64,000 bases of DNA from Listeria goaensis (GCF_900186125.1 NZ_FYBQ01000005.1:62001-126000); one strand, 5' to 3'. Shown: positions 28,019 to 37,510, counted from the first letter of the stretch. The notes: generated by a model not told the origin, from the sequence alone. A program made the numbers and translations.

Positions 28019-28990
28019 TTACGCTTCCTCATTTGGGAGCGCTAACCATGCAGCTCCAATAACGCCTGCATCATTGCCTTTTGTAGCAATTGAAATTTTA
28101 GTTGATTCCCTAACTGCTGGAAATACCATTGTTTCAAAATAAGCAATAACTGGTTTTAATAAAGCATCACCAGCAGCTGAAACACCTCCACCGATAATAA
28201 TCTTCTCAGGATTTAACATATTACCAATATGGCTAAGTGCTAAAGCTAAATAGAATGAAATTTTATCGACAACAAGTTTAGCTAGCTCATCATTTTCTTT
28301 TTCAAAATCAAAAACAAGTTTAGCTGTTACTTCTTCATCATTTATAATCGCATCACGGAGTTTAGACTTACCTAAAAAGTCTTTTGCTAAGTCTTTCGCA
28401 ACCCGTACGATACCTGTTGCAGAAGCGATTGTTTCTAGGCACCCTTTCTTACCACATGTACAATCATAACCGTTTTCAGGCACGACCGTAACATGACCAA
28501 TTTCGCCAGCTGCGCCTCTTACGCCATGAAGAATTTTGCCTTCAGCAAAGATTCCGCCGCCAACGCCTGTACCTAATGTGACGAATACTACATTTGCACC
28601 GCCTTCACCAGCACCTTTCCAGCGTTCACCAAGTGCTGCAACGTTTGCATCATTATCTAAGTGAACTTTTAATCCAGTTATACGACCCAGATCTTCTGAC
28701 ACATTTTGTTCTTCTACCCAGTTCAAATTATAAGCGCCTTTTACAGTTCCCTTTTCAAAGTTTACAGCGCCTGGAGTTCCCATACCGATGCCATAGAATT
28801 CATCGCTTTTAACTTGAAGCTCAGCCAATTTTTGATTTAAGCTATTCCCAATATCTTGAACAATGTTTGAGCCGTTGTCTTCGATGTTCGTTTTAATTGT
28901 CCATTTCTCAGTAATATCGCCTTCTTTGTTTAAAAGCGCAATTTTTGCTGTTGTTCCGCCTAAATCAATACCAATTAACTTTTTGTCCAT
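28019..28990 (-). CDS. glcK: Glucokinase (ROK family)
   Basis: Phosphorylates free glucose with ATP. 323 residues. N-terminal phosphate loop GIDLGGTTAKIAL, sugar-binding LDNDANVAALGE and GTGVGGGIF, ROK zinc motif CTCGKKGCLE. Located downstream of gluP-yqgQ as in Bacillus, 16 nt after yqgQ, so probably one operon. Confidence 0.95.
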   Translation of the reverse strand: MDKKLIGIDLGGTTAKIALLNKEGDITEKWTIKTNIEDNGSNIVQDIGNSLNQKLAELQVKSDEFYGIGMGTPGAVNFEKGTVKGAYNLNWVEEQNVSEDLGRITGLKVHLDNDANVAALGERWKGAGEGGANVVFVTLGTGVGGGIFAEGKILHGVRGAAGEIGHVTVVPENGYDCTCGKKGCLETIASATGIVRVAKDLAKDFLGKSKLRDAIINDEEVTAKLVFDFEKENDELAKLVVDKISFYLALALSHIGNMLNPEKIIIGGGVSAAGDALLKPVIAYFETMVFPAVRESTKISIATKGNDAGVIGAAWLALPNEEA

Positions 28991-29006
28991 GTCCCTTATT
29001 CTCCTT

Positions 29007-29213
29007 TTATTTACTATTTTTCTTCTGTTCTTTTATTAACTCTTGTTTTAGAATACCTCGCGCTTTAGCATATAGCTCTCTATCTAAAATTTGGTGTTTA
29101 AAAAGTTCTGTCAGTTCATGCTCCATCATTTCGATATCATACTCGCGTTTGCCAAGATAAACAATAATGCCATACTTTTTTAATAGCTGTGCTACATCGT
29201 AAACAGAATTCAT
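29007..29213 (-). CDS. yqgQ: YqgQ family small protein
   Basis: 68 residues, YDVAQLLKKYGIIVYLGKRE then MEHELTELFKHQILDRELY: the DUF910/YqgQ three-helix protein. Role unknown; suggested nucleic-acid binding in the family is not visible here. The ATG overlaps the rhomboid stop as ATGA. Confidence 0.9.
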   Translation of the reverse strand: MNSVYDVAQLLKKYGIIVYLGKREYDIEMMEHELTELFKHQILDRELYAKARGILKQELIKEQKKNSK

Positions 29214-30760
29214 AGTGCTCCCTCTAACTGGTTAGAATTTTTTAATTGATTATAGAAATCTAAAAAGAACTTTTCATCAGATAAATCTTTAGCTATTTCA
29301 GCTTCTTTTAAAGCATTTTCTCGGTCGCCTTTATGCAAATAGGTCACTGCTAAAATATAATGAGCTTGCGGAATTTCTGGATTCAGTAGAATGGCTTCTC
29401 TAGCAGCTGCTTCTGCTTTTGAATAGTGCCTGTTTTGTAAAGCTTCTGTGGCCATAAGGGTATAGCTATATTCATCAGCACTTCTTGTTTCTACTAAATA
29501 ATCAAGTATTTTATTGGCTTCTTTATGATTTCCTTCTTGAAAATAAGATTGGGCTACACTATTACTAATAGCAGGATTCTGCACTTCACCAGCTTTATCA
29601 AATCCCATGACTAGAAATAGAATGGCTAGCGTAACAAAGCCAATTCCGTAAAAAAGTCGCCGCCAGTGAAAATATTGTAGTGGTAAAGATAATGCTCCTG
29701 CTAAAAAGAATCCTCCTACAAGGCCACCCACATGTCCAGCCAAATCAATTCCAGTTGCAAAAATATCGATGACTAAATTTACTGCAACCAATGCCGCAAT
29801 ACTAGAACCTATTGTTTTAGCATAAAGATGCGGTTTTAAAACAACTAAGTAGAGCAACGCGCCAAATAGAGCAAAAACAGCTGTACTCGAGCCAACAGCC
29901 ACATTATTGTTTAACGCAAAGCTTGCGATATTTCCAGCAATTCCGCCGATGAGAAGAATTGTGGCGTAGCGCCATTTCCCATAAATTTTCTCTGCCCATG
30001 GACCAACTATATAGAGCATGAGGCAATTTGCTGCGATATGCATGAGTCCGGTATGCAAGAAAATAGGTGTAATTAGACGCCACCATTCGCCTTGATAAAT
30101 TAGCGGGTTAAACTTAGCACCATATTCAACTAAAGTGAAGGTACTAAGCGACATATCTTTAAAAAACACCCAAAGAAAGTACGCGATTTGCATCGCAATG
30201 AAGGTATACGTAATATAAGGTTTTTCTTTTCTTGCTGTTTGTTGTTCTTCAGTTACTTTTTTGGTGATATAGTTGATAACGGTTTGCCGCTCCAATGCGA
30301 CACGTGCTTCTGTCATTTCACCTTCTACAGAGAAAGTTCCTTGTTGAATCCCAAGTTCATTTTCTAACTCTCGTAACTTTTGTTCAGTATGTTCTGTTGA
30401 AATTAAAAAGTTTTGGAGTGAAATTTTATCATTTTTACCTGTTATTATTTTTTCAAATACAGGTTTGTCCCCCACAGGCTCAAAAGGACTGATGTAAATG
30501 TTCACGAGTGAAAGCTTTAATCTACCCATTTGTTTACGAAGATTTTCGGCCACGTTAAAGACATGGGTCACGTCGCGCTCCACTACACTTGCCCATCCTA
30601 ATTCTCGCATTTGAATACGAATGACTGGACGATCCTTTTTATTTGGATTATCTAACCATAGTTCTTGTTTTTCTTCATGTAAATGAATGAGTCGATAGTT
30701 TTCTTGCCCTAAAAAGTAGTTCGTTAACAGCCAGAAAACATAATTTTCTTGGAGGCTCAA
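29210..30760 (-). CDS. gluP: Rhomboid intramembrane serine protease with TPR tail
   Basis: About 516 residues: cytoplasmic N domain (1-180), rhomboid six/seven-helix core and C-terminal TPR-like repeats (EALQNRHYSKAEAAAREAIL). Catalytic Ser lies in VGSSTAVFALFG, catalytic His in DLAGHVGGLVGG, and the oxyanion HxxxN in HTGLMHIAANCLM. GSST replaces the more common GASG. The TTG at 30760 was chosen since AGGGA lies 5 nt upstream and the long in-frame extension runs into the promoter. Related to B. subtilis YqgP/GluP. Confidence 0.92.
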   Translation of the reverse strand: MSLQENYVFWLLTNYFLGQENYRLIHLHEEKQELWLDNPNKKDRPVIRIQMRELGWASVVERDVTHVFNVAENLRKQMGRLKLSLVNIYISPFEPVGDKPVFEKIITGKNDKISLQNFLISTEHTEQKLRELENELGIQQGTFSVEGEMTEARVALERQTVINYITKKVTEEQQTARKEKPYITYTFIAMQIAYFLWVFFKDMSLSTFTLVEYGAKFNPLIYQGEWWRLITPIFLHTGLMHIAANCLMLYIVGPWAEKIYGKWRYATILLIGGIAGNIASFALNNNVAVGSSTAVFALFGALLYLVVLKPHLYAKTIGSSIAALVAVNLVIDIFATGIDLAGHVGGLVGGFFLAGALSLPLQYFHWRRLFYGIGFVTLAILFLVMGFDKAGEVQNPAISNSVAQSYFQEGNHKEANKILDYLVETRSADEYSYTLMATEALQNRHYSKAEAAAREAILLNPEIPQAHYILAVTYLHKGDRENALKEAEIAKDLSDEKFFLDFYNQLKNSNQLEGAL

Positions 30761-30803
30761 AAAATTCCCTGCTTTCTCTCTAAAAATACAGATTACATTT
30801 ACT

Positions 30804-30832
30804 ACTATACGCAAAAAAATAGGCGTTGTAAA
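30804..30832 (-). promoter_or_regulatory. gluP-yqgQ-glcK promoter
   Basis: Minus-strand TTTACA, 17-bp spacer, TATAGT, each five of six consensus, about 40 nt before the TTG start. It argues against translation starting at 30835. Confidence 0.8.
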
Positions 30833-30858
30833 CAAATCCTAAATATAATTCTTAACGA

Positions 30859-31404
30859 TTAAATAACCAAAATTTTCCCAACTGGTATATCATGTCTTTC
30901 TGGTTGTAAATCGCTACTTATTTGTTCGCTAAAGCAAAGTGAAATTGTTTGATTAGGATAGTTTTCGAGATAGCGGTCATAAAAGCCACCGCCAAAACCA
31001 ATACGGTATCCAACATCGTTATAAACTACGCCCGGAACTAACAGTAGATCAATTTTTTCTTTTTGCACAATGGTTGCCTTTTCACTCGGCTCTTTAAGTC
31101 CTAGTTTTTTCTCGATTAACTGGTCACCACTTTGATACTCGCGAAATTGCATTTTATTACCTGGATAGATAGTTTCAGGAATGACAATTGTTTTTCGTTC
31201 TTGAAAGGCTTTTTCTATGATACATGTTGTATCTACTTCTGGAAATCTTGAGATTGTTACGCCAACAATCATTGCTTGTTGCCATTCGGTTGTGTCAAAA
31301 AGTTGGTTGGCTAATTTTTCTGATTTCTCGCGATGCTTTTCTTTATTCATCTGATTGAGTTGTTGCAAAACGTTTTGACGTAAGTCATTTTTATTCATTG
31401 GCAT
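30859..31404 (-). CDS. 5-formyltetrahydrofolate cyclo-ligase
   Basis: ATP-dependent conversion of 5-formyl-THF to 5,10-methenyl-THF, recovering folate for the one-carbon pool. 181 residues with LLVPGVVYNDVGYRIGFGGG and FYDRYL, the family signature, plus an N-terminal KNDLRQNVLQQLNQM. ATG at 31404 with GGGAGG 7 nt upstream. Lies just after the rpmG terminator; no separate promoter fits, so it may depend on read-through or a promoter I miss. Confidence 0.94.
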   Translation of the reverse strand: MPMNKNDLRQNVLQQLNQMNKEKHREKSEKLANQLFDTTEWQQAMIVGVTISRFPEVDTTCIIEKAFQERKTIVIPETIYPGNKMQFREYQSGDQLIEKKLGLKEPSEKATIVQKEKIDLLLVPGVVYNDVGYRIGFGGGFYDRYLENYPNQTISLCFSEQISSDLQPERHDIPVGKILVI

Positions 31405-31423
31405 AAGGAAACCTCCCTTTTAA

Positions 31424-31455
31424 ATAAAAAAAGCAACAGGGGAAATCCTGCTGCT
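31424..31455 (-). terminator. Terminator after rpmG
   Basis: Minus-strand AGCAGCAGG pairs with CCTGTTGCT (one G-U) around ATTTCC, then a seven-T run. The stem begins in the rpmG stop codon. Confidence 0.85.
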
Positions 31456-31604
31456 TACTTTGTTTCGCGGTGTAAAGTTACACGACGCAATCTTGGACAA
31501 TATTTTTTTAGTTCAATACGTTCAGGATTTTCACGTTTATTTTTAGTCGTAATGTAGTTACGATCGCCACACTCCGTGCATTCTAAAGTAATATTTACGC
31601 GCAT
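31455..31604 (-). CDS. rpmG: 50S ribosomal protein L33
   Basis: 49 residues, [20 protein letters not shown] through [11 protein letters not shown]. It keeps the first zinc-ribbon pair (CTEC) and one Cys of the second (KKYCPRL), so it is a three-cysteine form that probably does not bind zinc tightly, intermediate between C+ and C- paralogs. GGAGGG precedes the ATG. Confidence 0.97.
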   Translation of the reverse strand: MRVNITLECTECGDRNYITTKNKRENPERIELKKYCPRLRRVTLHRETK

Positions 31605-31649
31605 TGTTTTCCCTCCAACTCTATTCAGAAAAATTATTTATAGACCTGT

Positions 31650-31655
31650 ATTATA
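31650..31655 (-). promoter_or_regulatory. Candidate rpmG -10
   Basis: Perfect minus-strand TATAAT 46 nt before the rpmG ATG. The nearest TTGCAG lies 20 bp away, too far, so the -35 is uncertain. Confidence 0.4.
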
Positions 31656-31797
31656 ATATCATTTTTAGGCTGATTCTGCAAGGTTACATGTGATTTTCTT
31701 TTTATTTTCTTTACAAATCTTAAAAGGCATGGTCTTTTAGTAAGCTTTATGTTATAAATAAAGGTAGAGTTTTAGTGAAAAGAGGTGTTACTACATA

Positions 31798-32196
31798 ATG
31801 ACCGCAATCATAATAATTCTTCTTGTTGCTGCTATTGTCCTGTTCATTGTGTCTTTCTTGAAAAAGGGAAATACAGAACAGACAGAAAGCGAATTTGAAG
31901 AAGTTGCGTCGCAGCTGATGCATGAAAATTATCAGCTTAAAAAGCGTGTGTCTGCTCTTGAGAAAGCTATGCAGACTACTGAAACTAAAGAAGCGACTGA
32001 AGAAGTGAAAGAAGAAACAACTGAGATGGTAGCTGAAGAATCCTCTTCTACTCCAAGTCCTAAAATGCAATCTCTATTAAAAAAACAAGTTATCACTCTT
32101 TATACATCGGGGATTGCAACTGATGAAATCGTGGAACAATCATCTCTTCCGAAAGAAGAAGTTGAACAAATCATAGAAGAATATTTGGAACATTGA
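31798..32196 (+). CDS. Membrane-anchored coiled-coil protein with C-terminal helix-turn-helix-like tail
   Basis: 132 residues: N-terminal helix TAIIIILLVAAIVLFIVSFL, coiled-coil (ENYQLKKRVSALEKAM), acidic Thr/Glu-rich linker (about 60-85) and a conserved-looking C-terminus LLKKQVITLYTSGIATDEIV. The tail resembles DUF6115-type or resolvase-like HTH motifs; I cannot name the family with certainty. GAGGTG site. Forms a pair with the next gene. Confidence 0.75.
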   Translation: MTAIIIILLVAAIVLFIVSFLKKGNTEQTESEFEEVASQLMHENYQLKKRVSALEKAMQTTETKEATEEVKEETTEMVAEESSSTPSPKMQSLLKKQVITLYTSGIATDEIVEQSSLPKEEVEQIIEEYLEH

Positions 32197-32224
32197 TTCC
32201 AACTGGCAAGAAAGGAGTAAATCG

Positions 32225-32698
32225 TTGAAAAATAATTTACGCATGATTGCTCTAGGTCTACTCATTTCTGCTGTTGTCCTTTTTGTTTATTCAGAGTTTT
32301 TCTCTTCAGAAACTGATGCAGCAACAAAGGAACCAACAACGAAACAAGCAGCTGGAAATAGTAATACTTGGAAGCAAAAATATGAGAAACTTTTAGCTGA
32401 GCAAGAACTTGAAAAAAATGAAGTCGCCGAAAAAGAACGTCAAGAAGCTGAAAAGAAAGCGGCTGAAGAAAAGAAAAAAAATGAAGAAAAAAAATATACA
32501 GTAGTCGTTTCAAAAGGTGAACCTACTTCTCAAGTAAGTGAAGACTTGAAAAATAATGGTATTATTGCCAATGCACAAGACTTCGACAAGTATTTGAAAC
32601 AAAATAATTATGAGAAATACGTTCGTGATGGTAAATATGAAGTCACAAATAAAATGACTTTTGATCAACTCGCGAAAAAATTAACTCATCAAGATTAA
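32225..32698 (+). CDS. Membrane-anchored protein with MltG/YceG-like C-terminal domain
   Basis: 157 residues: one N-terminal transmembrane segment (about 7-24), a charged coiled-coil (LAEQELEKNEVAEKERQEAE) and an extracellular domain YTVVVSKGEPTSQVSEDLKN, then FDKYLKQNNYEKYVRDGKYE, resembling the LysM-like part of YceG/MltG. The catalytic lytic-transglycosylase core of MltG is absent. TTG start with AAAGGAG 7 nt upstream. Possibly a peptidoglycan-binding sensor; inference. Confidence 0.75.
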   Translation: MKNNLRMIALGLLISAVVLFVYSEFFSSETDAATKEPTTKQAAGNSNTWKQKYEKLLAEQELEKNEVAEKERQEAEKKAAEEKKKNEEKKYTVVVSKGEPTSQVSEDLKNNGIIANAQDFDKYLKQNNYEKYVRDGKYEVTNKMTFDQLAKKLTHQD

Positions 32699-32738
32699 AA
32701 AAACCCAAAGTGCCAAAGCACTTTGGGTTTTTTTTATT
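32697..32738. terminator. Bidirectional terminator
   Basis: AAACCCAAAGTG and CACTTTGGGTTT form a perfect 12-bp stem with CCAAAG loop and A/T flanks, between the converging MltG-like gene and pnp. Confidence 0.95.
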
Positions 32739-34908
32739 TGGACTCGTCTTTTTTGAAACGAGGTTTGCGTGGGCGGTCTTTTTTCTCTTGCGCTTTTTTC
32801 TCATCGTAGCCTTCTGGCTTTTCAAGAAGTACTTTGCGAGATAGATTGACGCGACCTTGATGATCGACTTCAATAACTTTGACAGTGACTTCATCGCCAA
32901 GTTTTAGAACATCTTCTACTTTACCAACGCGCTCGTAAGCAAGCTCAGAAATATGCACAAGCCCGTCTGTTCCTTTGAATAGCTCAACAAAGGCACCGAA
33001 TTTTTCGATACGACGAACTTTTCCTGTATAAATCTCGCCAACTTGAACTTCACGAACGATATCTTCAATAATGGCCATTGCTTTTTTGTTCATCGCTTCG
33101 TCTTGAGAAGCAACATAAACTGTACCATCTTGTTCAATATCAATTTTCACGCCAGTTTCTTCAATAATTTGATTGATTTGTTTTCCGCCAGGTCCGATAA
33201 CATCTTTGATTTTATCTGGCTTAATTGTCATGGTCACAATTTTTGGTGCATAAAGAGAGAGCTCAGTACGTGGTGCACTAATTGTGCTCATTAGGTGTTC
33301 CAAAATGTGTAGACGACCTTCTTTTGCTTGTGCAAGAGCTTCTTCTAAAATTTGGCGGCTCAAACCATCGATTTTAATATCCATTTGAAGTGCTGTAATT
33401 CCTTCGCTTGTCCCAGCAACTTTAAAGTCCATATCGCCGAAATGGTCTTCCATGCCTTGAATATCCGAAAGAATTGTGTAGTCATCGCCTAATTTCACGA
33501 GTCCCATTGCAATCCCAGCTACAGGTGCTTTAATTGGTACACCAGCATCCATCAAAGCGAGTGTCGAGCCACAAATACTTGCTTGCGAACTTGATCCATT
33601 GGATTCTAGAACTTCAGATACAAGACGAATTGTATACGGGAAGTCTTCTTCAGATGGGATAATATATTGAAGCGCACGCTCACCTAACGCTCCGTGTCCA
33701 ATTTCCCGGCGACCAGGCGCACGGCGTGGACCAGTTTCGCCTACACTGAATTGCGGGAAGTTATAATGGTGCATAAAGCGTTTGTATTCTTCAGCGCCTA
33801 ATCCATCAATGATTTGATGCTCACGAAGAGGAGCTAGCGTACAAATACTTAGCGCTTGCGTTTGACCACGCGTAAATAAACCAGAGCCATGCACACGTGG
33901 AAGAAGGCCAGTTTCAGAGGATAACGGACGAATTTCGTTTACTTTACGGCCATCTGGACGAATTTTTTCTTGCGAGATAAGACGACGCATTTCATCTTTC
34001 TCAATTATTTCTAAAATATGTGCGACTTCTGCAAGAACAGCTTCTTCATCTTCAAGTTCTTTTGCTTTATAGCCTTCTAAAATTTCTTCTTTTACTTCTT
34101 CAATCGCAGCTTCGCGTGCTTTTTTCTCTTCTGTTTGAATTGCTGCTTTCATTTTCGCTTCACTTAAGCTCTTCACTTCTTCTTCAAGTTCTGGGTCTGT
34201 TACGAAAAGCTCAATTTCGCGTTTTTCTTTTCCAACGGCTTTAATGATTTCTTGCTGGAATTCACATAAGCGCTTGATTTCCTCATGACCAAACATAATT
34301 GCTTCAAGCATCGCTTCTTCGGATACTTCTTTGGCGCCTGCTTCAACCATGTTAATCGCTTCGTGTGTTCCCGCAACGGTTAATGAAATATCGCTTTTTT
34401 CAGCTTCTTCAATTGTTGGATTGATGATGAATTTGCCATCAACGCGTCCAACATCAACACCTGCAATTGGGCCGTCAAACGGAATGTCTGAAATGCAAAG
34501 CGAGATGGAAGAACCTAGCATTGCCGCCATTTCTGGTGAACAGTCTTGATCGACACTGAATACAGTTGACGTAATTTGTACTTCGTTACGGAATCCTTCA
34601 GCGAATAACGGACGAATTGGACGGTCAATTAGGCGTGCTGTTAGTGTTGCGCGGTCACTTGGACGTCCTTCACGTTTTAAAAATCCTCCGGGCACTTTAC
34701 CAACAGAGTACATTTTCTCTTCATAGTTTACCGTAAGAGGGAAAAAATCTCCTGGTCTTGGTTTTTTTGATCCAACTGTTGCTGTTAGAACAACTGTATC
34801 GCCGTAGCGCACAAGTGCTGCGCCGCTAGCTTGTTTTGCTAATTGTCCTACTTCGATTTGTAATTTTTTGCCTGCGAGCTCTGTCTGAAATACTTGTTTT
34901 TCCGACAT
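32734..34908 (-). CDS. pnp: Polynucleotide phosphorylase
   Basis: Trimeric 3'-5' phosphorolytic exoribonuclease of mRNA decay. 724 residues: two RNase PH domains ([49 protein letters not shown]), KH domain ([12 protein letters not shown]) and S1 domain ([20 protein letters not shown]). The lysine/arginine-rich tail [14 protein letters not shown] is typical. AAGGAG precedes ATG. Behind a large folded leader and the rpsO terminator. Confidence 0.98.
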   Translation of the reverse strand: MSEKQVFQTELAGKKLQIEVGQLAKQASGAALVRYGDTVVLTATVGSKKPRPGDFFPLTVNYEEKMYSVGKVPGGFLKREGRPSDRATLTARLIDRPIRPLFAEGFRNEVQITSTVFSVDQDCSPEMAAMLGSSISLCISDIPFDGPIAGVDVGRVDGKFIINPTIEEAEKSDISLTVAGTHEAINMVEAGAKEVSEEAMLEAIMFGHEEIKRLCEFQQEIIKAVGKEKREIELFVTDPELEEEVKSLSEAKMKAAIQTEEKKAREAAIEEVKEEILEGYKAKELEDEEAVLAEVAHILEIIEKDEMRRLISQEKIRPDGRKVNEIRPLSSETGLLPRVHGSGLFTRGQTQALSICTLAPLREHQIIDGLGAEEYKRFMHHYNFPQFSVGETGPRRAPGRREIGHGALGERALQYIIPSEEDFPYTIRLVSEVLESNGSSSQASICGSTLALMDAGVPIKAPVAGIAMGLVKLGDDYTILSDIQGMEDHFGDMDFKVAGTSEGITALQMDIKIDGLSRQILEEALAQAKEGRLHILEHLMSTISAPRTELSLYAPKIVTMTIKPDKIKDVIGPGGKQINQIIEETGVKIDIEQDGTVYVASQDEAMNKKAMAIIEDIVREVQVGEIYTGKVRRIEKFGAFVELFKGTDGLVHISELAYERVGKVEDVLKLGDEVTVKVIEVDHQGRVNLSRKVLLEKPEGYDEKKAQEKKDRPRKPRFKKDESK

Positions 34909-34926
34909 AAATCATTCTCCTTTTTT

Positions 34927-35076
34927 AGAGAACGTTTTCCTTTACCATGCATAAGAATGCTTCATGCACACCCCGAATGCGGGGCACGCATAAATCCAAA
35001 AACCTACCATAAAAGTGAGATAGCGTCCTTTTTAGCACGTTTTTGGATTCATGCGATAAATAAAAAATCGTTCTCT
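34927..35076 (-). ncRNA. Large folded 5' leader of pnp
   Basis: On the minus strand AGAGAACG (35069-35076) pairs with CGTTCTCT (34927-34934), extended by TTTT/AAAA after a bulge. Enclosed are a 17-bp arm (35039-35055 with 34987-35003, one G-U), a CCCC-6 nt-GGGG hairpin (34971-34984) and a TGCAT/ATGCA hairpin (34948-34968). The closing stem ends just before AAGGAG and the pnp ATG. The long arm resembles an RNase III substrate; in E. coli the pnp leader is cut by RNase III and then used for autoregulation. Confidence 0.75.
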
Positions 35077-35084
35077 TTTTTCTT

Positions 35085-35122
35085 AATAAAAAAGCGGGAG
35101 ACAAAATCGTTCCCCGCTTTTC
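35085..35122 (-). terminator. rpsO terminator
   Basis: Minus-strand AAAGCGGG pairs with CCCGCTTT across a 14-nt loop, then Ts. It ends about 10 nt before the pnp leader fold begins, leaving no obvious room for a pnp promoter. Confidence 0.85.
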
Positions 35123-35134
35123 TTGGTTTCGTTA

Positions 35135-35404
35135 TTATCTACGTAAACCTAAACGTTTAATAAGTTCGCGGTAACGTTGAACATCTTTTTTACGTAGGTA
35201 AGTAAGTAGGTTACGACGGTGACCTACCATTTTCATTAGACCTCTGTAAGAATGATGATCTTTTTTGTGTACACGAACATGCTCATTTAAGCTGTTGATT
35301 TCTGCAGTTAGTACAGCAATTTGTACTTCCGGAGAACCTGTATCCGTATCATGAACACGGTATTCAGCAATGATTTCGTTTTTACGTTCTTGAGTTAAAG
35401 CCAT
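35135..35404 (-). CDS. rpsO: 30S ribosomal protein S15
   Basis: 89 residues: [20 protein letters not shown], then [20 protein letters not shown] and [20 protein letters not shown], the S15 signature. Binds 16S helix 22 and often its own mRNA. AGGAGGTGGAG lies upstream. The rpsO-pnp order is shared widely. Confidence 0.98.
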   Translation of the reverse strand: MALTQERKNEIIAEYRVHDTDTGSPEVQIAVLTAEINSLNEHVRVHKKDHHSYRGLMKMVGHRRNLLTYLRKKDVQRYRELIKRLGLRR

Positions 35405-35529
35405 TTAACTCCACCTCCTAAATTTTCTAATCCCCACTTACTGAGCAATGCGCCGGTGACTCGCAAATAGCCAAGTAAAGGTTCTTGTCGTACAGATTTA
35501 AAGATACACTAATTTGGGAATAAAATCAA
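35405..35529 (-). promoter_or_regulatory. rpsO promoter and leader
   Basis: Minus-strand TTGATT (35524-35529), 17-bp spacer, TATCTT (35501-35506), then a leader of about 90 nt. It contains a GC-rich GAGTCACCGGCGCATTGCTC segment in which GAGT/CACC and GCTC could fold, close to the ribosome site. This may be an S15 autoregulatory element; the fold is not proven by eye. Confidence 0.55.
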
Positions 35530-35530
35530 G

Positions 35531-36475
35531 TTAAATCAAACTTTCTCCCTCAAAATAACGACGGGTGTTCTCTTCGTCTTTTTTTAGCTGCTCGATTAAG
35601 CCTTCCATGCCATTGAACTTCATTTCCGGTCTAAAGAAATGGAACCATTCAATTTCGGCGCTTTCACCATAAATTTCCCGATCAAAATCCAAAATGTACA
35701 CTTCAATGGAAAGCTCTTGGTCAGTTTTAAAGGTAACATTGTAGCCAATGCTTGCCATGCCCAAATAGCTTTCGCCGTTTACGATGAACTTCACGGCATA
35801 AATTCCGAGTTTTGGAATAAGGTAGTCGCCGTCAATGCGCATATTAGCCGTTGGGAAGCCTAACGTGCGTCCACGCTTGTCGCCATGAATGACTGTGCCG
35901 CGCACTTTATACGGGTAGCCTAAAAGTTCATTCGCCTCATCTAATTCGCCACTTTCGATGTAGTTGCGAATGTTCGTTGAGCTAATTTTAGCATTGAATG
36001 CTTCTTGCTTATCGACAATTGTGACGTCAAAACGCCCTTTTGCATATTCTGGTAGCTCACTCATTTTACCGGCGCCTTTTTTGCCGTAAGAGTAGTCGAA
36101 GCCAGCCACGACATGTTTGGCATGAAGACCAACTAAATATTGTTCGACAAATTCTTCTTTTGACAATTCGGAGAAAGCAGTCGTAAAACGCACCACGTAT
36201 AAAATATCAACGCCAAGTGCAGCTATTTTTTCTTCCTTTTCCTCCAAAGGGGTTAAATATTTTACTTTCTTACGCATTTTGCTAAGCACAACAGATGGGT
36301 GCGGGTCAAAAGTGAGGACTGCGCACTGCTCATTGTTTGCCACAGCGATTTCTTTTGCGCGCAAAATGACTTCCTGATGTCCGCGATGAACACCGTCAAA
36401 AAAGCCTAGCGCAATAGTTTTCGGCTGTAAATCCGAATTTAACGTATTAGGGTGATGTATAAAAATAGTTTCCAT
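35531..36475 (-). CDS. ribF: Bifunctional riboflavin kinase / FAD synthetase
   Basis: Makes FMN then FAD. 314 residues: FAD-synthetase half with ALGFFDGVHRGHQEVI (nucleotidyltransferase HxGH-like) and ISSTNIRNYIESGE, then riboflavin kinase half with GDKRGRTLGFPTANM. Called ribC or ribF in Bacillus. Lies between rpsO and truB as in related genomes. Confidence 0.96.
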   Translation of the reverse strand: METIFIHHPNTLNSDLQPKTIALGFFDGVHRGHQEVILRAKEIAVANNEQCAVLTFDPHPSVVLSKMRKKVKYLTPLEEKEEKIAALGVDILYVVRFTTAFSELSKEEFVEQYLVGLHAKHVVAGFDYSYGKKGAGKMSELPEYAKGRFDVTIVDKQEAFNAKISSTNIRNYIESGELDEANELLGYPYKVRGTVIHGDKRGRTLGFPTANMRIDGDYLIPKLGIYAVKFIVNGESYLGMASIGYNVTFKTDQELSIEVYILDFDREIYGESAEIEWFHFFRPEMKFNGMEGLIEQLKKDEENTRRYFEGESLI

Positions 36476-36542
36476 GAAATCTCCTTTTCACTCGTAACAT
36501 TTCCTACATATCATATCTATTTTTCACCTTTTTGGCAAAAAA

Positions 36543-37463
36543 TTAGTTTAGCGGACCATCTCTTAATTCGATGACTTTTTCAGGTTTTAAAAGCTGCGTT
36601 TTCGTCGGGTGTGGTTTGTAGATGGCGACCAATTTGCCGTTTCGCATCATCGCAAATAAATTCCCGCTAGGCGCACCAAAAAGCGCCGTCTCAAGCACAA
36701 CACCGTTCAATACTTTTTTGTACAGCGTGTCATCTAATTCGAGCTGTGGCATATTAAAAATGCCTTTTTCGAGTGGCTGAAGGAAGTCAAAATTGCCACT
36801 ATTGACTTGTTTTTCGATTTCCCCCAAAGTCAGGCAGTCTGCTTTTTCAAAAAAGCCGCTTTTTGTGCGTTCAAGAGTAGCCATATGCGCCGGCAAACCA
36901 AATTGTTCGCCAATCATCACGGCTAGCGTACGAATATACGTCCCTTTCCCGCAAGCAATGCGGATTTGGAACGTCGGATTCGCGGCCGTCAGCTCGCCTG
37001 AATCTAGTCGCTCAAGCGCATAAATTTGCACGGTGCGTTTTGGTCGTTCCACGGTTTGCCCAGCACGTGCGTATTCGTAGAGTTTTTTGCCGTTTACTTT
37101 TACAGCAGAATACATTGGCGGAACTTGTTCGATTTCGCCTGTCAATTTATCTAAAACCGCAACTAGTTTTTCCTCCGAAATCGCCGTTTGAAGGTCTTTT
37201 TTTGAAACGACTTCGCCTGTTGCGTCTTCTGTCGTCGTACTTGTGCCGAGCGTGACTGTCGCAACGTATTCTTTTCCTTCACTTGTTATGTATTCGGCAA
37301 GCTTTGTCGCCCGGCCAACACAAATCGGCAGTACTCCTTCAACTTCTGGATCGAGCGTTCCGGTGTGCCCAACTTTTTTTGTTCCTAAAATTTTGCGCAG
37401 TTTAAACACACAATCATGGCTCGTCATGCCACGCTCTTTAAATAGCGGAATAATTCCGTCCAT
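36543..37463 (-). CDS. truB: tRNA pseudouridine-55 synthase
   Basis: Forms pseudouridine 55 in tRNA. 306 residues: GIIPLFKERGMTSHDCVFKL, then KVGHTGTLDPEVEGVLPICVG with the catalytic Asp in GTLDP, and RIACGKGTYIRTLA. AAAGGAGG site. Follows rbfA. Confidence 0.97.
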   Translation of the reverse strand: MDGIIPLFKERGMTSHDCVFKLRKILGTKKVGHTGTLDPEVEGVLPICVGRATKLAEYITSEGKEYVATVTLGTSTTTEDATGEVVSKKDLQTAISEEKLVAVLDKLTGEIEQVPPMYSAVKVNGKKLYEYARAGQTVERPKRTVQIYALERLDSGELTAANPTFQIRIACGKGTYIRTLAVMIGEQFGLPAHMATLERTKSGFFEKADCLTLGEIEKQVNSGNFDFLQPLEKGIFNMPQLELDDTLYKKVLNGVVLETALFGAPSGNLFAMMRNGKLVAIYKPHPTKTQLLKPEKVIELRDGPLN

Positions 37464-37481
37464 TAAAAAATCCTCCTTTCA

Positions 37482-37510
37482 CAAAAAGAGAGGCAAACAG
37501 CGCCCCTCTA
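37482..37510 (-). terminator. Possible weak terminator between rbfA and truB
   Basis: Minus-strand AGAGG pairs with CCTCT across about 11 nt, followed by CTTTTT. The stem is short, so it may only attenuate. Confidence 0.35.

Noticed and set aside
30761-30835. Longer N-terminus for the rhomboid protease
   Set aside because: The region holds the promoter (TTTACA-17-TATAGT) and no ribosome site; the TTG at 30760 fits better.
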